The notes under the pieces: model-generated
The model's database searches: none
Told to the model about the DNA's origin: nothing
The model's input: the letters and a program-made list of their open reading frames with translations, nothing else
Program-made: the position numbers and the translations under genes
NCBI GenBank assembly: GCA_963728155.1
Contig: CAVSJF010000009.1
Coordinates: 310,001-374,000, forward strand
Direction: 5' to 3'
Length of the DNA: 64,000 bases
Source of the DNA: JACVRW01 sp963728155
Lineage (GTDB): Bacteria; Actinomycetota; Thermoleophilia; Solirubrobacterales; Thermoleophilaceae
Part shown: piece by piece, positions 51,457 to 63,690 of the stretch
Layout: every line of letters begins with the position of its first letter
Numbering within the stretch: the first letter of the stretch is position 1

Positions 51457-53459
51457 GGCGCCTGCCGATGCGCGATCTCCCGCGGAGGGGGTACCTGACC
51501 ATCCGCCACCACGGCTGGCGGGTGTTCCTCTTTCGCCTGGTCACCTTCCCACTGCGCATCACACGCTTCGAGCGCCAACTGCGCAGGTGGCGACGCCAGC
51601 GGGAGCAGGCCCGTAGCGGCCAGCTCTGGTACCGAGACCGGGCACGCCCGGTGTCCATCGTGATGCCCACGTACGGCTCGCCCGAGACCACGATCGAGGC
51701 GGTGAAGCAGCTCAGGAAGACCGTGGATCCGGCGCTCACGCGGATCCTCGTCGTCGACGACGGCAGCTCCCACGAACATCAGGAGGCGCTTCGATCCGCG
51801 CTCCACGGGCAGGCGGAGGTGCTCCTCAGGCCCGACAACGCCGGCTACGCCGCGAGCGTGAACGCGGGGCTGGAGACGACGGTCGAGGCCGATGACGTCG
51901 TTGTGCTGAACAACGACGTGTTCGCCAAGCCGGGCTGGCTCGAATCGCTCCAGTACGCCGCGTATCGGGACGAGGGTGTCGGGATCGTGGGCGCTCGCCT
52001 GCTCTATCCGGACGGTCGCATCCAGCACGCCGGCAGCTACCGGAACCTCGGCGCGCCCCAGTGGTTCGACCATCGGTTTCGGTTTCAGCCGGCTTGGCAT
52101 GGACCGGCGCTCGTGCCGGCGGATGCGCTCGCGGTGACCGGGGCCTGCATGTACGTGCGCCGCGATCTGATCGATCGCGTGGGGGCCATGGACGATCGCT
52201 ACAGCATGGGCTACGAGGATGTCGATTGGTGTCTTCGTGCCTGGGAGGCAGGCTGGCGGGTGGGTTACGACCCGACCGCCGTGCTCACCCATCTCGAGTC
52301 GGTGACGCGAGGCACGCAGCTGGGGGCTCGCGAGCGCGAATCGCAGGAGCGCTTCTGGGCCCGATGGGGCGACCGCTTCGACGAGCGCTCGGTGCGCAAC
52401 GCGACCGGATCTGGAGGCCTGCGGGTCATCTACGTGACCAAGGGCACCGGCGTAGGTGGAGGGCACCGCGACGTCTTCGAGCACGTGAACCGGCTGAGCG
52501 ACCGCGGACACGCGGCGGAGGTGTGGTCGCTCGGCAACGACCCGGACTGGTTCGACCTTCAGGTGCCCGTCCGGACCTTTCAGTCCTTCGACGACCTGGC
52601 CGCTCGGCTGGACGGTGAGCAGGCGATCAAGGTCGCGACCTGGTGGGAGACCGCCGCACCGGTGTGGCGTGCTTCGGTGAACCGGGGCATTCCCGTGTAC
52701 TTCGTCCAGGACATAGAGACCTCCTACTACTCACGTGACGAGTACGCGCAGGATCGTGTTCTCGCCAGCTACCGCGAAGAGTTCAGCTACATGACGATCT
52801 CGAACTGGAACCGCGATCGTTTGGCCGAGCTCGGGCGCGAGTCCGAGTTGGTGCCCCCCGGGATCGACCTCGACAACTTCCGCCGGCTCGAGGACGTCGA
52901 CCGACGCGATGACGTGCTGCTGGCACTGGGCCGCACCAACCCCCTGAAGAACCTGCCGCTGACCATCGACGCGTGGCGGCTTCTTGCGCCGGCACCCGAG
53001 CTCTGGATGTTCGGCGTCGAGCCGGAGCTCGGTCTCCGCTACGGCGCCCGCTACTTCGAGTCGCCGAGCGACACGGAGGTGAACGGGTTGCTCAATCAGG
53101 CCACGGTCTTCGTGCAGACCTCAAGCCACGAGGGCTTCTGCCTGCCACCGCTCGAGGCAATGGCCGCGGGCGCTCCCGTGGTGTGCACCGATGCCCACGG
53201 CAACCGAGATTTCTGCCGGCACGATGAGAACTGCCTCATGGTGGAACCCGATCCGCAGGCCGTGAGCGCCGCGATCGGGCGGCTGATGCACGACGCGGAG
53301 TTGCGCGATCGCCTCGTGTCGGGAGGGCTAGCGACGGTCGAGCACTACCGCTGGGATCGCCGAATCGATGAGCTCGAGATGTTCTTCGAGCGCGTGGCCG
53401 AGCGCGGCGGGGCGGTGACGGCTAGAGCTCCTCGGCAATCCGCGGCGCCTCGCGATTGA
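51453..53459 (+). CDS. Two-domain glycosyltransferase, GT2 fused to GT4
   Basis: 668 residues from GTG at 51453. A basic N-terminal stretch (~60 residues) precedes a GT2 domain: PVSIVMPTYGSPETTIEAVK, RILVVDDGSSHEHQEALRSA, VVVLNNDVFAKPGWLESLQY (NND motif), GACMYVRRDLIDRVGAMDDR, YSMGYEDVDWCLRAWEAGWR (EDVD). From residue ~325 a GT4 domain: LRVIYVTKGTGVGGGHRDVF, VYFVQDIETSYYSRDEYAQD, SELVPPGIDLDNFRRLEDVD, SSHEGFCLPPLEAMAAGAPV (E-x7-E). Two active sites in one chain suggest addition of a disaccharide or of alternating linkages. It converges on the Wzm gene with a 38-bp overlap. Confidence 0.92.
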   Translation: MRRLPMRDLPRRGYLTIRHHGWRVFLFRLVTFPLRITRFERQLRRWRRQREQARSGQLWYRDRARPVSIVMPTYGSPETTIEAVKQLRKTVDPALTRILVVDDGSSHEHQEALRSALHGQAEVLLRPDNAGYAASVNAGLETTVEADDVVVLNNDVFAKPGWLESLQYAAYRDEGVGIVGARLLYPDGRIQHAGSYRNLGAPQWFDHRFRFQPAWHGPALVPADALAVTGACMYVRRDLIDRVGAMDDRYSMGYEDVDWCLRAWEAGWRVGYDPTAVLTHLESVTRGTQLGARERESQERFWARWGDRFDERSVRNATGSGGLRVIYVTKGTGVGGGHRDVFEHVNRLSDRGHAAEVWSLGNDPDWFDLQVPVRTFQSFDDLAARLDGEQAIKVATWWETAAPVWRASVNRGIPVYFVQDIETSYYSRDEYAQDRVLASYREEFSYMTISNWNRDRLAELGRESELVPPGIDLDNFRRLEDVDRRDDVLLALGRTNPLKNLPLTIDAWRLLAPAPELWMFGVEPELGLRYGARYFESPSDTEVNGLLNQATVFVQTSSHEGFCLPPLEAMAAGAPVVCTDAHGNRDFCRHDENCLMVEPDPQAVSAAIGRLMHDAELRDRLVSGGLATVEHYRWDRRIDELEMFFERVAERGGAVTARAPRQSAAPRD

Positions 53460-54276
53460 ACACCCAGAACCCGATCACCAGCAGGCCGACGACGATCGCG
53501 CCGGGGATCAGCAGGTACTCAACCCCACCGGCGGCGTCCCAGGAGTTGGGGGCCTCCTCGTCGATCAGGCTGTGACGCGCCTGAACCAGGATGGTGGCGA
53601 TCGGGTTGAACCAGATGACGAGGTGCTGCAGGGTCAGGGTCGGCAGCTGCTCCAGGACGTAGAGGATGGGTGAGCCGTAGAAGGCGATCTGCAGGACCAC
53701 CTCCCAGATGGGCTTGAGGTCGCGGAAGCGGATGTACAGCGCGGACAGGAGCATGCACAGGCCCCCGGCGAAGGCTCCCAGCGGGAAGAGCATCAGGGGT
53801 AGCGCGAACCACTCGAGGCGTGGCTCGACTCCGGTGACGAGGACGAAGACCAGCACGGCCAGCAGGTTGAGCGCAAGGTTGAAGTAGGCGAGCAGGATCA
53901 CCGCGATCGGAACCACCAGGCGCGGGAACTCGATCTTGCGCACCAGATTCTCGCGGTCCGCGACCGCGGTGACCGAGCCGCCGGTGGCGTCGGCGAAGAA
54001 CGTGTAGAGCACAACCCCGGTGAGCAGGATCGCGGGGTAGAAGGCAATGCCCTCGCCCACGCGCACGAACTGGGTGAAGACGACGTAGAGGATCCCGAAC
54101 AGCATCAGCGGCCGCATCAGCTGCCACAGATAGCCGAGCACCGAGCCGAAGAAGCGCAGCTTGAACTCCATGGTGGCCAGCGTCACGGAGAGGTGCAGGA
54201 GCCTGCGCCAGTCGCTCCCGAGTGCGGACGGCCCTCTGATGGGCCGTCCACGGCGAGGCAGCTCGACCGTGCTCAT
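53422..54276 (-). CDS. wzm: ABC transporter permease for polysaccharide export (Wzm)
   Basis: 284 residues from ATG at 54276. ABC2-type permease with an amphipathic N terminus (HLSVTLATMEFKLRFFGSVL), LGYLWQLMRPLMLFGILYVV, YPAILLTGVVLYTFFADATG, AVADRENLVRKIEFPRLVVP (conserved RKIxFPR loop), VILLAYFNLALNLLAVLVFV, AFAGGLCMLLSALYIRFRDL (YxRFRD), FYGSPILYVLEQLPTLTLQH, FNPIATILVQARHSLIDEE. Moves polyprenyl-linked full-length glycan across the cytoplasmic membrane with the ATPase encoded 4 bp upstream (ATGA overlap). Confidence 0.93.
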   Translation of the reverse strand: MSTVELPRRGRPIRGPSALGSDWRRLLHLSVTLATMEFKLRFFGSVLGYLWQLMRPLMLFGILYVVFTQFVRVGEGIAFYPAILLTGVVLYTFFADATGGSVTAVADRENLVRKIEFPRLVVPIAVILLAYFNLALNLLAVLVFVLVTGVEPRLEWFALPLMLFPLGAFAGGLCMLLSALYIRFRDLKPIWEVVLQIAFYGSPILYVLEQLPTLTLQHLVIWFNPIATILVQARHSLIDEEAPNSWDAAGGVEYLLIPGAIVVGLLVIGFWVFNREAPRIAEEL

Positions 54277-55484
54277 ACGCGCGGAGCCCTCTCGGAAACG
54301 CGCCCGCGGGCTTCGAAGCGGATGTCGTGTGCCAGGTCGACGAGGCCGCCGGCCGCCTGCGCGCCGGTGACCACGAAGGTGAAGATGCTCTCCCAGCGAT
54401 CTTCGATGTGGCCACTGGCCCCGGTGATGAGCGTGGACACCGCGTAGCGGCCGGGCGCCAGAACATTGTCGAAGGAGACCGTGAGGTCGGCGAGCTGGCC
54501 CGCGTCGAAGCTGCCGCTGCCCCCCGGCCGGCCTGCCGAGCTGGCCACGAACACGTTCTGCCGCTGGGGGTTCACGAAGGCCGCGGCCAGAACGGGGTCC
54601 TCGAGGTCGCGCTCGAAGCGGATCGTCGCCCTGAGCGCGCACGGGCTCCCCTGGGACAGGACCGTCTGCCGCTCCCCGTGCTCGTCCTCGATCCACGCGT
54701 CCACGACCCTCGCGCCACCGTCGCCGGCCCTGCTCCCGCCGCTCCCATCGTCCGACAGCTCGGTGCTGCCCTCGAAGTTGAGCTCCAGGTAGCGGTCCGC
54801 CACGGCCGGCGGCTCGTCGATGCACACCACCTCGCCCCGCTCGAGCAGCAGGGCTCGATGACAGAAGCGCTGCACGGCTCCCATGTCGTGGGTGACGAAC
54901 AGGACGGTCCTGCCCTCGTCGCGCATGCGAAAGAACGCGTCGAAGCACTTCTGCTGAAACGCCGCGTCCCCCACGGCCAGGACCTCGTCGATCAGCAGGA
55001 TGTCGGCCTCCACCTGGATCATCACGGAGAAGGCCAGGCGCACATGCATCCCCGAGGAGTAGTTCTTGAGCTTGAGGTCCACGAACTCCTCGAGCTCGGC
55101 GAACTCCACCACCTCCTCGAAGCGATCGCGCGCCTCGCGCGGGCTCAGCCCCAGCATGATTCCGTTCATCACCACGTTGTCGCGCGCGGCCAACTCGGGG
55201 TTGAAGCCAACCCCGAGCTCGATGAAGGTGGACATGCGGCCGTCCACGTAGATCTGGCCGCTGTCCATTCGGTAGATCCCGGCAAGGCACTTGAGCAGGC
55301 TGCTCTTGCCCGAGCCGTTGCGGCCCACGATCCCGAAGAACTCTCCCGGCTGCACGGCGAAGCTGACGTCGGTCAATGCCTCGAAGCGGTGAATCCCCGA
55401 CTTCCGCATGGGATGCAGCACGCGCTCCTTGAGCGTGTGGCGGCGTTCCTGGGGCACGACGAAATGCTTCGTCACGCCCTCCAC
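54273..55484 (-). CDS. wzt: ABC transporter ATPase for polysaccharide export with C-terminal glycan-binding domain (Wzt)
   Basis: 403 residues from GTG at 55484; the open frame reaches further upstream without a clear start. Residues 1-240 are the nucleotide-binding domain: Walker A FFGIVGRNGSGKSSLLKCLA, STFIELGVGFNPELAARDNV, signature LKNYSSGMHVRLAFSVMIQV, Walker B ADILLIDEVLAVGDAAFQQK, H-loop TVLFVTHDMGAVQRFC. Residues ~255-403 are a beta-sandwich like the Wzt C-terminal domain (ARVVDAWIEDEHGERQTVLS, DLTVSFDNVLAPGRYAVSTL, FTFVVTGAQAAGGLVDLAHD) that, in characterised systems, recognises a terminal non-reducing modification such as a methyl group. The many methyltransferase genes in the locus fit this. 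Confidence 0.93.
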   Translation of the reverse strand: MEGVTKHFVVPQERRHTLKERVLHPMRKSGIHRFEALTDVSFAVQPGEFFGIVGRNGSGKSSLLKCLAGIYRMDSGQIYVDGRMSTFIELGVGFNPELAARDNVVMNGIMLGLSPREARDRFEEVVEFAELEEFVDLKLKNYSSGMHVRLAFSVMIQVEADILLIDEVLAVGDAAFQQKCFDAFFRMRDEGRTVLFVTHDMGAVQRFCHRALLLERGEVVCIDEPPAVADRYLELNFEGSTELSDDGSGGSRAGDGGARVVDAWIEDEHGERQTVLSQGSPCALRATIRFERDLEDPVLAAAFVNPQRQNVFVASSAGRPGGSGSFDAGQLADLTVSFDNVLAPGRYAVSTLITGASGHIEDRWESIFTFVVTGAQAAGGLVDLAHDIRFEARGRVSERAPRV

Positions 55485-55522
55485 CAGGACGGCGGGGGGT
55501 GGCTCGGTCCCGTCAGCGTTAA

Positions 55523-55552
55523 ACTATAGGGAAACCCCGGCATTCCCGTCGG
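55523..55552 (-). promoter_or_regulatory. Candidate sigma-A-type promoter for wzt-wzm
   Basis: On the minus strand a TATAGT hexamer (55528-55523) is preceded by CCGACG (55552-55547) with an 18-base spacer. It lies about 40 bases upstream of the wzt GTG. The -35 match is weak, but AT-rich hexamers are rare in this sequence and the position is right. Confidence 0.3.
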
Positions 55553-55640
55553 ACGTGACGAAACGGTCTCGCGGGCCGGTTGCGCGCTCGACCTCCGCCG
55601 TGCGGAACTCATGTTCGAACTGCGCGTTGTATAAGCCACG

Positions 55641-56200
55641 GTGGAGGACCGGCCACCCGACGACACGGAGCTCATCGCGCGTGCCAAGCGAGGCGAGCTC
55701 GATGCCTACGAGGAGATCGTGCGGCGGCATGGGAGCATCGCGTTCAGGACGGCCCTGGTGATCACCGGCTCGGCCGCCGATGCCGAGGAGGCCGCGCAGG
55801 ACGGCTTCGTCAAGGCGCATCGGGCGCTCGGCGCTTTCGCGAGGGCGCTCCATTTCGGCCGTGGCTGCTGACGATCGTGGCCAACGAGGCGCGCAACCGC
55901 GTGAGGTCGGCGGGGCGGCGCGAGCGCCTGGCTCTGCGCGTGGCCGAGGAGCGTCGCCCGGGGGGCGCGGTCCCGTCGCCCGAGGCGGCGCTCCTGGGCT
56001 CCGAGCAGCGCGAGGAGCTGCTGGCCGCCGTGGCCGGGCTGGCTGAGCCCGACCGGCAGGTGATCGCCTGTCGCTACTTCCTGGAGCTGACCGAGGAGGA
56101 GACGGCCGCCGCGCTCGGCTGCCGGCGCGGGACGGTCAAGTCGCGCCTCTCGCGCGCGCTGGCCCGCCTTCGCGAGCGGATGGAGGCCGGCGATGCCTGA
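55641..56200 (+). CDS. ECF-subfamily RNA polymerase sigma factor (one frameshift)
   Basis: GTG at 55641. Region 2: DTELIARAKRGELDAYEEIV, TGSAADAEEAAQDGFVKAHR, ALGAF. One base too many near 55845 interrupts the frame before FRPWLLTIVANEARNRVRSA (region 2.4). Region 4 is complete: LLAAVAGLAEPDRQVIACRY, FLELTEEETAAALGCRRGTV, KSRLSRALARLRERMEAGDA. Overlaps by 8 bp the following gene, whose product has an anti-sigma-like layout. About 186 residues. Directs transcription of an unknown regulon in response to an envelope signal. Confidence 0.85.
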
Positions 56201-57034
56201 GCTCGAGCGGATGCTGGCGCAGCTGGGCCGCGAGCTCGACTGGCCGGACGGTCGCCGACCTCGCGCCGGGAGTGCGGGCCCGCCTGACCGAGACGCCACC
56301 CCGCCGCAGGCCGGCCTTTGCCGCCGGGGTCCCGCGCGCCCTGGCTCTGGCACTGGTGCTGCTGCTCGTGCTGGCCGCGGTCACCGCCGCGGCCGTTCCC
56401 GCCGTGCGCGATGCCGTGCTCGAAGCCTCGGGCTCCAGGGGGCGACGGTCGAGCGGCGCACCACGCTGCCCACCCCTCCGCCGGAGCGGCCGCTCGACCT
56501 CGGCGCGCCGGACGACCCTGGAGAGCGCCCGGGAGCCTGGCCTTCGAGCCGCTCCTCCCGGCGGCCTGGGAGATCCGGACGGGGTCTATGTACGGCGCGG
56601 GCGTGCCGGGCGGCGAGCTTTCGCTGGCCTACCTGCCTCGGCCCGGCCTGCCCCGCTCGCAGCACCCGGCTGGGCCTGCTGGTCAGCCAGTTCCGCGGGG
56701 ACCTCGACCCCAACTACATCGGCAAGGTCGTGGGGCCCCAGGCCACGGCCGAGGAGCTGACGCTCGGCGGCGAGCCGGCCATCTGGATCGAGGGCGCGCC
56801 GCACTTCTTCTTCTACCGCGACCCCGACGGGCAGGTGATCGAAACCGAGCTCGCCTGGCCCAGAACGTGCTGCTAGTGCAGCGCGGAAGCCTGCTTGTGC
56901 GCCTCGAGGGCGCGTTCAGCCGCGAGCGGGCTCTTCGGGTGGCTCGCTCCCTGCGCCAACCGCCATCCGGCGCGAGCGGAATGAGGAACCAGAGGACCGC
57001 GAACGCGGAGGCCGCCGCGGCCCCGACTATGTAG
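56193..57034 (+). CDS. Anti-sigma-factor-like single-pass membrane protein (frameshifted)
   Basis: ATG at 56193. Short cytoplasmic N terminus (PELERMLAQLGRELDWP, then VRARLTETPPRRRPAFAA) followed by one membrane helix (ALALALVLLLVLAAVTAAAV). The extracytoplasmic part continues in another frame: GLQGATVERRTTLPTPPPE, LAYLPRPGLP, LGLLVSQFRGDLDPNYIGKV, EELTLGGEPAIWIEGAPHFF, FYRDPDGQVIE, then NVLLVQRGSLLVRLEGAFSR. The gGEPAxWIEG.PH segment with a trailing R-L-E-G strand is typical of membrane proteins encoded right after ECF sigma genes in actinobacteria. No HxxxCxxC zinc site was seen. Four or more indels; the stop at 57034 is tentative. Confidence 0.6.
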
Positions 57035-57428
57035 ACCGTGGTGCTCTGGTAGAGCACGTCGGTGATGAACACAACCGCCCCGGTCATCGCGCAGGCCAGC
57101 AGCCCCAGGCCCAGGATGATGATCCGGTTGCCGCTCCTGACGATGTGCTCCTTGTCCTGCCGGCGGAACTCGAGCCTGTGCTGGGCCGAGGGGGCGATGA
57201 GGCAGATCGCCGCGCCGCCGCCGTGGTGAGCAGCGTGATGAAGTAGATCGTCTGCTGCAGGCTGGTCACGTCGGCGAAGCGCTGGTTGAACGGCACCACG
57301 AGCAGAAAGGCGAACAGCACCTGCACGCCGGGGAGCGCCACCCGCAGCTCCCCGATCATCTCCTGCAGGTTGCGGTCGATCCGCTCGCTCTCGCTCTCGT
57401 CGCGTCCCGTTTCGGGATGCCTCGCCAC
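56940..57428 (-). CDS. DUF6328-type integral membrane protein (frameshifted, 3' end uncertain)
   Basis: GTG at 57428. SESERIDRNLQEMIGELRVA, LPGVQVLFAFLLVVPFNQRF, ADVTSLQQTIYFITLLTTAA, then after one shift near 57215 the conserved ICLIAPSAQHRLEFRRQDKE, HIVRSGNRIIILGLGLLACA, and, after a further shift near 57085, MTGAVVFITDVLYQSTTVYI and SAFAVLWFLIPL. Four membrane helices; matches the DUF6328 layout (helix, helix, RxxDK-E loop, helix, helix). The stop codon was not located, and the C terminus overlaps the converging anti-sigma-like gene. Function unknown. Confidence 0.7.
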
Positions 57429-57447
57429 GGGGACAACCCTATCCGCG

Positions 57448-57617
57448 ATGGGCGCGCGCGACGACGACGACGACTGGACGGGCGAGCCGCCCGAGGGCCG
57501 CTACTCGGCTGACCGGGCCAAGCCGGAGTTCTGGCGCGACAACCGGGCTCCTCTTTCGATCACGGCGCGGGCGTCGGCTTGGCCCTGATCATTCTCGCCT
57601 TGGTGTTGCTGCTGTAA
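57448..57617 (+). CDS. Small acidic membrane protein (one frameshift)
   Basis: ATG at 57448: MGARDDDDDWTGEPPEGRYS, ADRAKPEFWRDNR, one base shift near 57551, then FDHGAGVGLALIILALVLLL and TAA at 57615-57617. About 56 residues with an acidic cytoplasmic head and one C-terminal helix ending right at the stop, like a tail-anchored protein. The stop is 6 bp from that of the converging typA gene. No family recognised. Confidence 0.45.
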
Positions 57618-57623
57618 GGCCCG

Positions 57624-59463
<1,840 letters not shown>

Positions 59464-60312
59464 CTAGTCCTCGACCACGGCGATCTCGTCGCCGACCGCG
59501 ATCTGGCCGTCGCTGAGCACGTCCGCGCGCAGGCCGCCCTGGTGGACGAGCGCGCGCAGCAGGCCGACCTCGGTCAGGCGCTCGAGGTGGGCACAGGGCT
59601 CGCACAGCCTGCGGCCGGCGCATTCGACCTCACCCACCGTGAATCGCCGCCCCACCAGCGCGTTGAGGTCGATCCCGCGCGTGACGACGTTGCGCCGGGC
59701 GTCCTCGGCCGTGGGCGTGTGGCCGGAGGAGAGTGTGATCGCCTCGAGCCGCTCCGCCTCGATCAGGGTGAGATCGTGGCCGCTTGAATCCGGGTTCGAG
59801 AAGGTGCCCTCGCCTCGAAATAGCGGTCGCCCTCGAGGCCGCGGCCGGCCCGTGCCGTCGCTTCGTCGAGCAGGGCCATGGGCGCCTCGGCGGCGCGCGC
59901 GAGCGCGATGGCCTCCACCCGCCCCCGGCTCCGCGGCGGGCCGTCCTGTTGCGGGGGACCCAGAGCGCAGGGTCGGCGGGCGCCACCAGGTAGCCGGCCG
60001 AGATGCTCTCGAAGCTCTCGTCCTCAAGCAGGGGCGCCCAGACCAGCCCCGGGGGCGAGCCGAAGGCCACGGCGGTGCTGTCCTCGCGCAGGACGGCCAG
60101 CCACGGGCCCGGCCAGTTGAATGGAACGGATCCGCCACGGGCACGAGGCCCAGGCCGCGACCGGCCAGCCAGTTGCGCCACGCCGGCCACGGCGGTCCTT
60201 CCGCCGGGCAGGGCACATCCTCCACCGGCACCTCGAGGATGGTGGCCAGGCAGGCGGCGCCCGACCGCGCGAGGCGCGGGGCTTCAGAGGCGGGTGGCTG
60301 GACGGGGCGCAC
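59464..60312 (-). CDS. MOSC domain-containing protein (frameshifted)
   Basis: GTG at 60312. N-terminal CLATILEVPVEDVPCPAEGP and WLAGRGLGLVPVADPF, then another frame PWLAVLREDSTAVAFGSPPG, ESISAGYLVAPADPALWV, followed after shifts by the MOSC core: LTLIEAERLEAITLSSGHTP, EDARRNVVTRGIDLNALVGR (RRNVVTRGIDLN, hallmark), RFTVGEVECAGRRLCEPCAH (conserved Cys of the sulfur-carrier site) and LVHQGGLRADVLSDGQIAVG. MOSC proteins handle sulfur in molybdenum-cofactor chemistry; a detoxification role is known for YiiM-like members. Stop TAG abuts the typA GTG. Confidence 0.82.
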   Translation of the reverse strand: MRPVQPPASEAPRLARSGAACLATILEVPVEDVPCPAEGPPWPAWRNWLAGRGLGLVPVADPFHSTGRARGWPSCARTAPPWPSARPRGWSGRPCLRTRASRASRPATWWRPPTLRSGSPATGRPAAEPGAGGGHRARARRRGAHGPARRSDGTGRPRPRGRPLFRGEGTFSNPDSSGHDLTLIEAERLEAITLSSGHTPTAEDARRNVVTRGIDLNALVGRRFTVGEVECAGRRLCEPCAHLERLTEVGLLRALVHQGGLRADVLSDGQIAVGDEIAVVED

Positions 60313-60347
60313 GCGGCGAGTGTGGCAGGCGTTTAGTCTCGAATCCC

Positions 60348-61381
<1,034 letters not shown>

Positions 61382-62648
61382 CACTCCACGGCCAGCGCGA
61401 GGTCGCGCACGTCGATGCGCTCGTTGCGGGCGTGGGGGAGGGCGGCCAGCTGGGTCAGCGGCATGTGCCGGTGAGGGAAGAACCCGTAGGCCACGCACTC
61501 GGGGAATGCGGCGCGAAAGGTCTGGGAATCGGTGTAGCCGGTCGAGATCGTCGGCAGGCACTCCGCGCCGGGGTCCACGTCCGCCACCCATTCGCCCAGC
61601 GCATCCATGAGCGGCGACTCCACCGCCGACGGGTTGCCCGAGACACACTCCGTGAACTCGAGGCGATAGCCGTCGCGGCCGAGCACCTCTTGGATGCGGG
61701 CGATGACCTCCGGCTCCCGCATGCCGGGAGGAACACGACAGTCCACGTGCAGGCGCGCGGTGTCGGGGATCACGTTCATCGCGCGCGAGGCGTCCACCAT
61801 GGTCGGGGCCAGGGTCACCCGCATCATTGCCTCCGCCTCCGGCGCCAGAGCCGGCGAGAGGGCGGCAAGCGCGACGAGCGCTTCCTGGGTCGCGATCGAC
61901 GTCGAGGCCGAGACGGGTGAAGAGCACGCGAGGACCGGGGTCACGTCCCAGCCCGGTCGCCCCGTGGCCATCGCGTCGAGCAGCGGCGCGAGCTTGAGCA
62001 GGGCATTGTCGGCGCCCATCGGCACCGAGGCGTGGCTGGCCACGCCTTCGGTGGTCAGCGTGAAGCGGAACACGCCCTTCTCTCCGATCGACACGGCGTA
62101 GCTGCGCTCGGAGCCCACCGGCAGCACCTCGCCGCCGCCCTCGTTGAGCAGAAGTCGCAGCGCACGAGCTCGGGGCGCTCCGCGCATACCCACTTGGCAC
62201 CCGTGCCGCCCTCCTCCTCGTCGGCCACCGAGATCAGCAGGAGATCCCCGCGCGCCGGGCGCCAACCCTCGGGGCCAGCGAGCAGACGGCCACCGCCTCG
62301 GCCGCCGTCTGGCTCTTCATGTCGAGCGCCCCGCGGCCCCACAGGCAGCCTTCGGCGAGCGCCCCCGACCACGGGTCGTGGCGCCATCCCTCCGGCTCGG
62401 CGAGGACGGTGTCCACGTGCGAGAGCAGCCCGAGCACGGGACCCTCCCGCGGCCGCGCAGGCGGGCGACCAGGTTGGGCCGGGCCGGATCGTCGCTCACC
62501 ATCGTCACCTCCAGGCCCGCGGCCCGCAGATGGCCCGCCAGCAGTTCCTGAGCGGGCCGCTCGTTGCCGGGGGGGTTGACCGTGTTGATGCGCAGCAGGC
62601 TCTGCAGCAGCTCGGTCGCCTCCTGTGCGCACGCCGCGGACACCGGCT

Positions 62649-63650
62649 CTACTCGCGGAAAAGGCCCGCGTAGGCGTTGAGCGCCGGCTGGCCGCCGAGG
62701 TGGGCGTAGAGGACGTTCGAGTCGGCGATCTCGCCGCGCTCGACCAGGTCGATCAGCCCGGCCATCGACTTACCCTCGTAGACCGGGTCGGTGATCATGC
62801 CCTCGAGCCGGCCGGCGGTGCGGATCGCGTCGAGGGTCGCGTCGTCGGGGATGCCATAGGTGCCGGCGTGGTAGCGGTCGTCGAGGATGATCTCGTCGTC
62901 GCGCAGGTCGCGCCCGACCCGATAGCCCGGCGGTGGCCCGCGCGATGCGGGCGACCTGGTCGCGCGTCTCGTCCGGCTTGGCGGACCGTCGATGCCGATG
63001 ACCGCCGCTCGCCCGCCCGGTCGCGCGAAGCCGGCGATCATGCCCGCCTGGGTGCAGCCGGTGACCGAGCAGACGATGATGGTGTCGAAGAAGACGCCCA
63101 GCTCGCGCTCCTGCGCCTCCACCTCGCGCGCCCACGGGCGAAGCCCAGGCCGCCAAGCGGGTGGTCCGAGGCGCCGGCCGGGATGGCGTAGGGCGTGCCG
63201 CCGCGCGCCTCGATGTCGGCGAGCGCCTGCTCCCAGCTCTCCTTGAAGCCGATGCCGAACCCGGCCTTAACCAGCCGCACGTCGGCGCCCATGATCCGGA
63301 CTAGCAGGATGTTGCCGACCCGGTCGTAGACCACGTCGGGCCAGTCGACCCAGCTCTCCTGGACGAGCACGCAGTTCAACCCGAGACGGCCGCCGCCGCC
63401 GCGACCTGCCGGGTGTGGTTCGACTGGACGCCGCCGATCGACACCAGCGTGTCGCACCCTGGGCCAGCGCGTCGGCCACCAGGTACTCCAGCTTGCGCGT
63501 CTTGTTGCCGCCGAACGCGAGCCGGAGTTGAAGTCCTCGCGCTTGGCCCATAGCGTCGCCCCGCCGAGATGCGCGGGTCAGCCGCTCGAGCCGATGGATG
63601 GGCGAAGGCCCGAAGATCAGCGGAGTACGAGGGAACGACTCGAGCTTCAC
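62649..63650 (-). CDS. acdS: 1-Aminocyclopropane-1-carboxylate deaminase (frameshifted)
   Basis: GTG at 63650. VKLESFPRTPLIFGPSPIHR, then LAFGGNKTRKLEYLVADALA (PLP lysine in GGNKTRKLE), DTLVSIGGVQSNHTRQVAAA (SxxSNHTRQ-type phosphate site), LNCVLVQESWVDWPDVVYDR (hallmark of AcdS), DVRLVKAGFGIGFKESWEQA, IPAGASDHPLGGLGFA, CSVTGCTQAGMIAGFA, LDDRYHAGTYGIPDDATLDA, then TDPVYEGKSMAGLIDLVERG and SNVLYAHLGGQPALNAYAGL. The Glu in YEGKSM and the Leu in AHLGG are the residues that separate ACC deaminase from D-cysteine desulfhydrase. Cleaves ACC to ammonia and 2-oxobutyrate. Five or more indels. Confidence 0.88.
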
Positions 63651-63690
63651 GCGCGGCAGTCTCCCAGCCCGTCCCGTTAACGTCGACAGC

